64,000 nt of DNA from a virus: positions 1-64,000 of the IMG/VR virus record IMGVR_UViG_3300048793_000029. One strand, written 5' to 3'. Positions 57,449 through 64,000 of the stretch are shown one piece after another (the stretch's first letter is position 1; each line of letters starts with the position of its first letter). The notes beneath the pieces are model-generated. The model worked only from the letters and a program-made list of their open reading frames with translations. It was not told the origin of the DNA and did no database searches. A program made the translations under genes and the position numbers.

Positions 57449-58156
57449 ATGGCCGACGAACATCCCAGTACCGAGTTCATGGAGTCGCCGGCTGCCGACT
57501 TCAATACGCATCAGTTTCTGCAAGACCGCGGGCTGAATCGCACGGCAAAGGCAACGCTCGTTCAAGTGACCAAGGTGTCGACGACCGGACAGGTTGCCCC
57601 GGTCGGCACCGTTAGCGTCTCGCCACTGGTGAAGATGCAGGACGCGCTAGGCAACGTGCATCCGCACAGTGAGATGCACAACCTGCCATACTTCCGTATG
57701 CAGGGCGGTGCTGACAAGGCGGTTATCCTTGATCCGAAGGTCGGCGATATCGGTGTGGCCGTGTTTGCGGACAGGGATATAAGTACTGCCGTCAAGAACA
57801 ACTCTGGATGGGACGGCACGAAGAAAGTAAGCGACGCCCAGGCCCCGCCGGGATCGTTTCGACAGCACGACATGGCTGACGGTATGTTCTTCGGCTGCTT
57901 CCTCGGCGGTAAGCCGAAGAGTTATATTCAATTTAAGGATGACGGCAGCATAAACATGAGTCCAGACGAGGGCACCACTTCGTTTCTTCTCGAAAAGAAT
58001 AAAGCGACGCTCACGGCCACTCAGTTTATTGTCAACGGGACTTCTTACCTCGGCGGTCCGGATGCGAGCCTGAAAGCTGGTATGGTTGGTACCGTTGATA
58101 CTGATGGCGATGCGCTAACGCAGGAAGCGGCGGCAACAAAAGTGTTTATGAAGTAA
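57449..58156 (+). CDS. baseplate spike (gp138/gpV-like)
   Basis: 235 residues. An N-terminal OB-like domain (ATLVQVTKVSTTGQVAPVGT, VSVSPLVKMQDALGNVHPHS, PKVGDIGVAVFADRDIS) followed by a beta section (SYIQFKDDGSINMSPDEG) and a short spike tip match gp138-type spikes that pierce the outer membrane. No metal-binding HxH tip is clear. Overlaps the wedge gene by one base. Confidence 0.85.
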   Translation: MADEHPSTEFMESPAADFNTHQFLQDRGLNRTAKATLVQVTKVSTTGQVAPVGTVSVSPLVKMQDALGNVHPHSEMHNLPYFRMQGGADKAVILDPKVGDIGVAVFADRDISTAVKNNSGWDGTKKVSDAQAPPGSFRQHDMADGMFFGCFLGGKPKSYIQFKDDGSINMSPDEGTTSFLLEKNKATLTATQFIVNGTSYLGGPDASLKAGMVGTVDTDGDALTQEAAATKVFMK

Positions 58157-58506
58157 TGCAAACCTTTCTCCTCGATACCGCCGGTTGGGATCTGACGATA
58201 GATTCCGACAGGAACATCGCCATGGCCAGCGAACCGTACTCGCAGGCGCAGGACGCGGCCAGCGCCATCAAGACCTTCCAGGGCGAGTGCTACTACAACA
58301 TCAATCTTGGCATCCCATACTGGAGTAGCGTACTGGGATTCACGCCGTCGCTGGCGCTGATGAAGTCCTACTTCATGACAATGGCGCTCCTTGTTCCAGG
58401 CACTACCACGGCGGTCTGCTATATAAATTCGTTCGTTAATCGAAAGGTCACAGGTCAGGTGCAAATAACAAACTCGGCTGGCCAAATCTCAGCGGCAGGC
58501 TTCTAG
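58156..58506 (+). CDS. baseplate wedge protein (gp25/W-like)
   Basis: 116 residues. MQTFLLDTAGWDLTIDSDRN, then AQDAASAIKTFQGECYYNIN and LGIPYWSSVLGFTPSLALM, match the gp25/DUF2634-like wedge. It nucleates sheath assembly at the baseplate. Confidence 0.88.
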   Translation: MQTFLLDTAGWDLTIDSDRNIAMASEPYSQAQDAASAIKTFQGECYYNINLGIPYWSSVLGFTPSLALMKSYFMTMALLVPGTTTAVCYINSFVNRKVTGQVQITNSAGQISAAGF

Positions 58507-58507
58507 C

Positions 58508-59944
58508 ATGACGAACGTGCCGCCACCGACCTTCGGCCCACGAGGGTTCATTGCCCCTCTAGAGTCGCAGATACTCGCCGGCTTTCAGGCCGACATCAAC
58601 GCTGCTTTCGGTGGCAATCTGAATACAGCACTCAATACGCCGCAGGGTCAGTTGGCCTCGTCGATGGCTGCCGTTACTGGCAACGCTATGGACACTTTCG
58701 CGCTAATGGCCAACTCTGTTGATCCGGCCTACGCCACCGGCCGCTACCAGGACGGCATCGCTCGCATCTACTTCATTGAGCGAATACCTTCGTCGTCCAC
58801 TGTGGTGCTGGCAACTTGCTCAGGGTTGACGGGAACGCTGATCCCAGTAGGTTCGCTGGCGCAAGCCGCTGACGGCAATACCTACACTAGTACCGCCGAC
58901 GGCATTATTGGCGTCAATGGTACGGTCGATATATCGTTTGCCTGCAACGTGCAGGGCAGTATCTCTTGTCCCGCAAACAGTCTGACGACCATCTACCAAA
59001 CCGTGCTGGGTTGGGATTCCATCACCAACGCCTCGGATGGCGTCATCGGCAACGACGTGGAGAACCGCGCCGACTTCGAGAACCGCCGCTTCCAGTCGGT
59101 GGCGCACAACTCACTAGGTTTCCTGCCGTCGGTGTTGGGTGCGGTACTGTCGGTGCCAAACGTAGTTGACGCCTACGTGACGGAGAACGCCACAGGCTCC
59201 CCTATCATCGTTACCGGCGTCACCATCGCAGCTCGTTCGATCTACGTGTCGGCGGCCGGTGGGTTGGCGGCCGATATAGCGCAGGCGCTGTGGCAGAAGA
59301 AGGCCCCCGGCTGTGGTTACAACGGCAACACCACGGTCACGGTATACGACAACCAATCCGGCTACGACCCACCATACCCAGCCTACCCAGTATCGTTTGA
59401 GACGCCAGACCCGCTCGACGTCTTATTCTCTGTAAACATCGTCAACGGCGTGCTGGTGCCGTCAAATGCGGCGACTCAAATACAAAGTGCCATCATCGCA
59501 GCCTTCGCTGGCGAGGACGGCGGCCAGCGCGCTCGCATCGGTTCGATCATCTACGCCTCCAGGTTCTACGCTTCGGTGGCGGCATTAGGCCCGTGGGCGC
59601 AGATCGTTGCCATTGACATCGGTTCAGCCAACACGCCGGCTGCTTCCATCGTCGGCAGCATTAGCGGTCTTACGCTGACGGTGACCAGTTGCACCGCAGC
59701 GACCATCGCCAATAATCAATTCTTATCCGGCAGCGCTGGCGGCAGCAGCGTGGCTATCGGTACCCAGATTGTCGGGCAGGTATCCGGGTCGACCGGCGGC
59801 ACCGGCACCTATACGGTGAGCATTACGCAAATCGTGCCGTCGATGGCGATGGCTACAGCGACCGCCAACCAGAACTCGGTTGCGGTACAGATCAATCAGG
59901 TACCGACAGTGTCGGCTCTCGATATCGTGGTTAACACGTCCTAG
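58508..59944 (+). CDS. baseplate J-like protein with inserted GTYTVS domain
   Basis: 478 residues. GNLNTALNTPQGQLASSMAA, then DGIARIYFIERIPSSSTVVL, VENRADFENRRFQSVAHNSL and a DPLDVLFSVNIVNG section match J-like wedges. Near 395-455 an insert (VGSISGLTLTVTSC, GTQIVGQVSGSTGG, GTYTVSITQ) repeats the domain of the cement and terminator proteins. C-terminal NQVPTVSALDIVVNTS is the usual J end. Confidence 0.88.
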   Translation: MTNVPPPTFGPRGFIAPLESQILAGFQADINAAFGGNLNTALNTPQGQLASSMAAVTGNAMDTFALMANSVDPAYATGRYQDGIARIYFIERIPSSSTVVLATCSGLTGTLIPVGSLAQAADGNTYTSTADGIIGVNGTVDISFACNVQGSISCPANSLTTIYQTVLGWDSITNASDGVIGNDVENRADFENRRFQSVAHNSLGFLPSVLGAVLSVPNVVDAYVTENATGSPIIVTGVTIAARSIYVSAAGGLAADIAQALWQKKAPGCGYNGNTTVTVYDNQSGYDPPYPAYPVSFETPDPLDVLFSVNIVNGVLVPSNAATQIQSAIIAAFAGEDGGQRARIGSIIYASRFYASVAALGPWAQIVAIDIGSANTPAASIVGSISGLTLTVTSCTAATIANNQFLSGSAGGSSVAIGTQIVGQVSGSTGGTGTYTVSITQIVPSMAMATATANQNSVAVQINQVPTVSALDIVVNTS

Positions 59945-59946
59945 CC

Positions 59947-60657
59947 ATGTACGCCCTCTTATCTCAATTAGCGCAAATGACGGTAGCTTCGGCCCCCGGC
60001 ACTGGACCTGTGACGGTCGGCGTTGCCATTCCACCGTTTCCAACACTGGAGAGTGCTGGCGTCGTCGATGGACAGATTATCCGATATTTCTTGGCCGATG
60101 GCGCGGCGTGGGAACGAGGCATCGGCGTCTACACAGTCGCGACTAAGACTTTCACGCGGACGGTGCAGCGTTCCAGCTTCGGGTCTTTGCCAATCAACGC
60201 TTCGATAAACACCACAGTCAATTGCAGCAGCGCGCAGTTTTCCGGAGGCGGTGGCGGAGGTAGCGGAATTGCTTACGCTCAAGACTTTGTCTCCCCAGGT
60301 GATTTCACACCCGGCACTACTACTAGCCTCACACTTTCAACGACCCCAGATTCAGCAGCGTCCCTTCTCATAGCGTTCGATGGCATAGTTCAGTCGCACG
60401 ATACCTGGTCACTTGCGGGGGCGGTGATTACGTTTTCCTCGGCTATCCCATGGAATGTTCAGGTCGTAGAAGCGCAATGCGGGCTTGTTGGCAACAACGT
60501 CTTTACTGTTGCCACGTTGCCCGCGGCTTCGGGTCTGGCGGGGGTGCGGGCGTTTGTCACGGATGCGAACTCAACCACCTTTTTGGCAACCGCAGTTGGC
60601 GGCGGCGTGAACGCCGTACCTGTGGTTTGTGACGGCACCTATTGGAAGATTGGGTAG
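59947..60657 (+). CDS. tail-fibre-type protein
   Basis: 236 residues. N-terminal DGQIIRYFLADGAAWERGIG, then VYTVATKTFTRTVQRSSFG, is a fold seen in phage proteins after J. A Gly-rich hinge is followed by a beta-domain and an end FTVATLPAASGLAGVRAFVT, with VVCDGTYWKIG, common in fibre tips. Probably binds the baseplate by its N terminus. Confidence 0.72.
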   Translation: MYALLSQLAQMTVASAPGTGPVTVGVAIPPFPTLESAGVVDGQIIRYFLADGAAWERGIGVYTVATKTFTRTVQRSSFGSLPINASINTTVNCSSAQFSGGGGGGSGIAYAQDFVSPGDFTPGTTTSLTLSTTPDSAASLLIAFDGIVQSHDTWSLAGAVITFSSAIPWNVQVVEAQCGLVGNNVFTVATLPAASGLAGVRAFVTDANSTTFLATAVGGGVNAVPVVCDGTYWKIG

Positions 60658-60663
60658 AGGAAG

Positions 60664-61791
60664 ATGAAGAAAATTATTGCAGCCCTAATAGTAATCATCA
60701 CTTTTTCTTTTGCGACTACGCTCACTATTGCGCAACCGGTAACGACAAACCCTAATTTAAGCAATTTGACTGGCGTCGATCTTCGGCAGTTTGCGACGCT
60801 TTCCTGCAATCCGGCATCACCATCCTCAACAAATGTTGCCGCTGCGGTTTACAAGGCTAATCAAGCTGGCTTTACTCATTTTTTCATGCCAGCCGGGTGT
60901 TTTCTTTATCTCGGTGATGCGGCGTGGACCGCACACTTTACAGTCAATGTTATTCCTACCGGCTTTTATTTTCAGGGTGAGAACTGGGCAACGTCGGGCA
61001 TTAGTGTTTGCTCGACCTATACTGGCTGCACACCAGGTAGCGGCACGCTTATCACAGGAATAGGACCTATCGAAATTAAGAACATGTTCACGATGGACGG
61101 CGCCTGTTACAACGTCGACAGCGGTGCTTTTGGTAATCCCGTTTATTGCCCAATCAGCGAATTATTTACCAACGCCGGTTCCTTTGATCAGGACGTCACC
61201 TATCCTGGCCAGGCCATTCAACTTAACATTGGCGCTTATACTAATGGAACGTGGAACGGCACTGACCAGCCGGGTTTAGCTATCAATCAAGAAACGCAAG
61301 GGGATGTTTTCTTTATAAACGACGTTTCCACGAACACGTCGGCGCATCTGCTAAATTTCTTCAATCGGTACGGCACTGTGGCGACGCTTAATGTTGATGG
61401 TAAATTCTCCATCGGAACTTCGTCAACAGTACATTCCGGGAATGGAATGATCCAAATCGCGGATGCTTATGGGACTTGTAACATTTACGCAAACACAAGT
61501 GGAGCCCCAGGCTTTGCCTGTTCATCGGATGAAAGATTGAAAAAGGACATTCACAAAGCCAAAAGTGAATTGCCGTATCTGATGAGTTTTCCAATTCGGG
61601 ATTATGTCTGGAAGAAAAACGGTATAGCGGGAACTAGCACGATTGCGCAACAGATGCTCAAAGTTCATCCTGAAATGGTGCGAAAGGATGACAGCGGCTA
61701 TTACGAGGTTGCTGTACCGGAAATCTGGAAGCTCACTAAGGCCATGCAGGAAATGCAAACAGAAATTGTCGAACTAAAACAGAGGAAGTAA
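60664..61791 (+). CDS. exported fibre/spike with C-terminal S74 autochaperone
   Basis: 375 residues. MKKIIAALIVIITFSFATTL is a Sec signal peptide. The middle is beta-rich with many cysteines (LSCNPASP, VCSTYTGCTPG, GACYNVDSG). The end from residue 287 (SSDERLKKDIHKAKSELPYL, GTSTIAQQMLKVHPEMV, IWKLTKAMQEMQTEIVEL) is a peptidase S74 intramolecular chaperone that trimerises fibres and cuts itself off at a Ser. A signal peptide on such a protein is unusual. Strong ribosome site (AGAGGAAG). Confidence 0.82.
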   Translation: MKKIIAALIVIITFSFATTLTIAQPVTTNPNLSNLTGVDLRQFATLSCNPASPSSTNVAAAVYKANQAGFTHFFMPAGCFLYLGDAAWTAHFTVNVIPTGFYFQGENWATSGISVCSTYTGCTPGSGTLITGIGPIEIKNMFTMDGACYNVDSGAFGNPVYCPISELFTNAGSFDQDVTYPGQAIQLNIGAYTNGTWNGTDQPGLAINQETQGDVFFINDVSTNTSAHLLNFFNRYGTVATLNVDGKFSIGTSSTVHSGNGMIQIADAYGTCNIYANTSGAPGFACSSDERLKKDIHKAKSELPYLMSFPIRDYVWKKNGIAGTSTIAQQMLKVHPEMVRKDDSGYYEVAVPEIWKLTKAMQEMQTEIVELKQRK

Positions 61792-61796
61792 ATACG

Positions 61797-62150
61797 ATGA
61801 AACGTATTGTTGTCGGCCTCCTCATTGCCGTGTTGCCATTCGCTGCGGTGGCGCAGCAGGTGTGGATCGCAAGTGAGAGCGAGACCTACGATCAAAACAC
61901 CGACATCGGCAAAGCGATGCAGATTTGCCACCAGTATCTTCATACTGTAATTGGGATACAACCGAAGAATGGCTGGCGCGCACAATATGATACGGCGCCG
62001 GATTCTAATGGCGTGCCGCGTTGGCAAACTTGTGACGCGGTGCGAACGCAATGGCAGGCAAGTGGCGTGGCCGCAGCAGCCAAGCAGAAGACAGAAGATG
62101 ATTTTATCTCTGGTTTTGTGGTGAAGCTCCAGCAGCCGCTTCCGAAGTAA
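61797..62150 (+). CDS. small exported protein with signal peptide
   Basis: 117 residues. MKRIVVGLLIAVLPFAAVAQ is a Sec signal peptide with AVA-Q cleavage. The mature part has a pair of cysteines (QICHQYLHTVI and WQTCDAVRT) and a helical end. No family recognised. It follows the S74 gene closely. Confidence 0.68.
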   Translation: MKRIVVGLLIAVLPFAAVAQQVWIASESETYDQNTDIGKAMQICHQYLHTVIGIQPKNGWRAQYDTAPDSNGVPRWQTCDAVRTQWQASGVAAAAKQKTEDDFISGFVVKLQQPLPK

Positions 62151-62173
62151 GCAGCGAACGCAGGAAAACCAAA

Positions 62174-62401
62174 ATGATCCGAGCATTTACTATCGCACTC
62201 GGCCTCGCAGTGGCTACAGCAGCAAATGCCCAACAGCTAGCGCCGCAGACAATGGTTCGGCAACTCATAGCGAATGATGCCAATATCAAAGCTGCGCTGG
62301 CTATCGAACTCGACAAGGCCAACGCGCGGATCGCGGCACTTATAGCCGAGAACGAGGCGTTGAAGAAGGCGCAGGGCAAGACAGAAGCGAAGAAGCCTTA
62401 A
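62174..62401 (+). CDS. small exported coiled-coil protein
   Basis: 75 residues. RAFTIALGLAVATAANA-Q is a Sec signal peptide. The mature 55 residues form a coiled coil (AALAIELDKANARIAALIAE, NEALKKAQ). The plan is like small periplasmic Lpp-type or spanin-like proteins, though no lipobox Cys is present. TAATG overlap with the next gene. Confidence 0.68.
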   Translation: MIRAFTIALGLAVATAANAQQLAPQTMVRQLIANDANIKAALAIELDKANARIAALIAENEALKKAQGKTEAKKP

Positions 62402-63066
62402 TGACCGGCCCCGCCTACCCACCGAGTAACCTGCCGGGGGCGAATGCTATCGGTACGTTCGCCATCGGCGCGAGTTCGATCGGCGCCATCAAGCCGTTTG
62501 ATTGGTGGCGCACAGTCATCAGTCAGTATGCCAATAGTCCAATTCTGATGCAGTTGATTGAGAACTTCGACGACTGCGTCGACCAGACCGCCAACCTTGA
62601 GCAGTTCTTCGACTTGATCTGGAACGTCGACACTGCGCAGGGTTATGGCCTCGACGTCTGGGGCCGTATCGTGGCAGTCAACCGCGTACTCAAGATTGGT
62701 GTCGGGCCGCCTTATTTCGGTTTCGACGAGGGAATCGACTACCAGCCGTTTGGCACCGGCGGCCTCGGGCCGTTCTACTCCGGCCAGCAGACGACAGAGA
62801 ACTACTTGCTGTCTGACCCCGGCTTTCGAGTCCTGATCCTGGCCAAGGCATTTAGCAACATCTGCGATGGTTCAATCAAGTCCATCAACCGTCTGCTGAT
62901 CACGCTGTTCGGCTCTAGCGGGAAGGGCTACGTGGTCGACAACCTCGACATGACTATGAGCTACGTCTTCGAGTTCAAATTGTCGCCGGTACAGGCAGCT
63001 ATCCTAACTAACTCCGGCGTGTTCCCTAAACCGACCGGCGTATCCTACAACATAGTCCAGCTGTGA
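62401..63066 (+). CDS. DUF2612 baseplate/tail protein
   Basis: 221 residues; TAATG overlap with the previous gene. FDWWRTVISQYANSPILMQL, then FDLIWNVDTAQGYGLDVWGR, IVAVNRVL and LLSDPGFRVLILAKAFSNIC match DUF2612, which links fibres to the J ring in this phage group (tail protein I role). Confidence 0.9.
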   Translation: MTGPAYPPSNLPGANAIGTFAIGASSIGAIKPFDWWRTVISQYANSPILMQLIENFDDCVDQTANLEQFFDLIWNVDTAQGYGLDVWGRIVAVNRVLKIGVGPPYFGFDEGIDYQPFGTGGLGPFYSGQQTTENYLLSDPGFRVLILAKAFSNICDGSIKSINRLLITLFGSSGKGYVVDNLDMTMSYVFEFKLSPVQAAILTNSGVFPKPTGVSYNIVQL

Positions 63067-63079
63067 GAAACAACTAGCC

Positions 63080-64000
63080 ATGATCTCCAGTAATATTCCG
63101 ACAAAGTTTTCCATTCCGTTCGCCAACAGCGCGACCGGCGCCTACATCACGAAGCCGATCCCGGTGCCGTCGCAGATTGGCATTGGTGCCGGTCGCGCCT
63201 CGTTCACCGATGGCTTCCCGCCGCTTACCTTCACGCAGCTTGCGGCCGGCGGTGATCCGCCGTGGGGTGCCGACTTCAACGGCCTATTGAACGAGATAAC
63301 GTCCTGGCTGGTGTGGGTGGCGGCCGGCGGGGCTCCAGTGGCTTACGACGTCGCCTTCTCAACAGCGATCGGCGGCTATCCCAGCGGGGCCTTCCTGCAA
63401 TCAACCCCGCCAGGTCACTACTGGATTTCCACAGCCGACAACAACGCTACCGACCCCGATACTGGCGGCGCTGGTTGGTCCATCTTCCCTGATATTTTGA
63501 TTCAGCAACAGGCCGGAAATTATGCAGCGGTCGATTCCGGTGCAGTGAATCACGTCGCTGTCACGCTATCGCCGGTGCCGGCATCGCTGACCTCGATTGT
63601 TGGCTCGCCGATTCGCTTCTTGATCGCCAACGCCAACACCATCACGACGCCGACCATCAATATTAATGGTCTCGGCGCCGTAACGATGATCAATACCGAC
63701 GGCTCTTCTATCGTTATTGGTCAGTTCTCTCGCGCTGGCCAGATGTGCGAAGGCTACTTAACCAGCCCGACTGTGTTTCAGGTTACTACCCCCGGTAAGC
63801 CGGCATCGGGCGGCGGTGGAGGAGCGGCTGGCGGCGTGCCGACCGGCGGCATCATCTTGTGCCCGGTGGAAATCCCGTTGCCGGGTTTCCTGGAGTGTGA
63901 TGGTTCGACCAAAAACATCTCTGCCTATCCAAACCTGTTCAACGTTATCAAGGCGACCTACGGCGGCGACGGCATCAATACCTTCAAGGTACCGGACCTG
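63080..64000 (+). CDS. tail collar fibre protein (partial, runs off right edge)
   Basis: ATG at 63080 opens at least 307 residues with no stop before the edge. N-terminal MISSNIPTKFSIPFANSATG, then PLTFTQLAAGGDPPWGADFN, are typical of collar-domain fibres; the visible end has GGIILCPVEIPLPGFLECDG and YPNLFNVIKATYGGDG, the phage tail collar domain. The remaining C terminus with the receptor-binding part lies outside the window. Confidence 0.85.
   Translation, partial: MISSNIPTKFSIPFANSATGAYITKPIPVPSQIGIGAGRASFTDGFPPLTFTQLAAGGDPPWGADFNGLLNEITSWLVWVAAGGAPVAYDVAFSTAIGGYPSGAFLQSTPPGHYWISTADNNATDPDTGGAGWSIFPDILIQQQAGNYAAVDSGAVNHVAVTLSPVPASLTSIVGSPIRFLIANANTITTPTININGLGAVTMINTDGSSIVIGQFSRAGQMCEGYLTSPTVFQVTTPGKPASGGGGGAAGGVPTGGIILCPVEIPLPGFLECDGSTKNISAYPNLFNVIKATYGGDGINTFKVPDL

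Overview
The window is a contiguous stretch of a large contractile-tailed (myovirus) phage genome, cut at both ends. The virion module reads as a complete myovirus set: terminase, portal, Mu-F-like protein, DUF2213 protease/scaffold, DUF2184 capsid, DUF4054 connector, DUF3383 sheath, tube, frameshifted tail chaperone, tape measure, DUF6983 plug, hub, spike, gp25-like wedge, J-like wedge, DUF2612 and collar fibre. A GcrA-type regulator points to an alphaproteobacterial host. No integrase, repressor, tRNA or obvious endolysin is visible.

Layout. Positions 1-24295 are all on the minus strand. The distal part (1-7007) holds small phage proteins and a sugar cassette: GHMP sugar kinase, SDR epimerase, ColD-type PLP 3-dehydratase and an acetolactate-synthase-like TPP enzyme. 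Next come unknown phage proteins, a B12-binding radical SAM enzyme, a DUF6745 repeat protein and the GcrA homologue (7068-12299). The replication and nucleotide block (12338-24295) has a SNF2-like helicase, VRR-NUC nuclease, SSB-like protein, Sak4-like ATPase, Cas4-like nuclease, a uracil-DNA-glycosylase/DNA polymerase A fusion, dCMP deaminase, a thymidylate-synthase-like pair, a MazG-like protein, dNMP kinase, an adenine methylase and a DUF2130 protein. Most neighbouring starts and stops overlap by ATGA, so translation is probably coupled.

At about 24.3 kb transcription diverges. Rightward there is a primase-helicase, an iteron-like AT-rich tract (candidate origin), and small DNA-binding proteins that share an AACGGGA leader and a recurring HTH-like domain, closed by a rho-independent terminator at 29994-30028. 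From 30.1 kb to the end is the late morphogenesis module.

Two things stand out in the late module. First, a fibre and secreted-protein cassette (36.5-42.3 kb) sits between head genes and may be an insertion that left a short gene remnant. Second, eight proteins placed among the fibre and baseplate genes begin with Sec-type signal peptides or a signal-like hydrophobic start, including a DUF4874/DUF4832 putative glycosidase and an S74 autochaperone protein. A glycosyltransferase-like gene sits among the connector genes and could act together with the sugar cassette. A G-GGT-TTT slippery heptamer marks the tail-chaperone frameshift. A roughly 300-base non-coding tract with 5-base periodicity precedes two minus-strand genes. 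Domain names come from recalled family motifs; no search was run.
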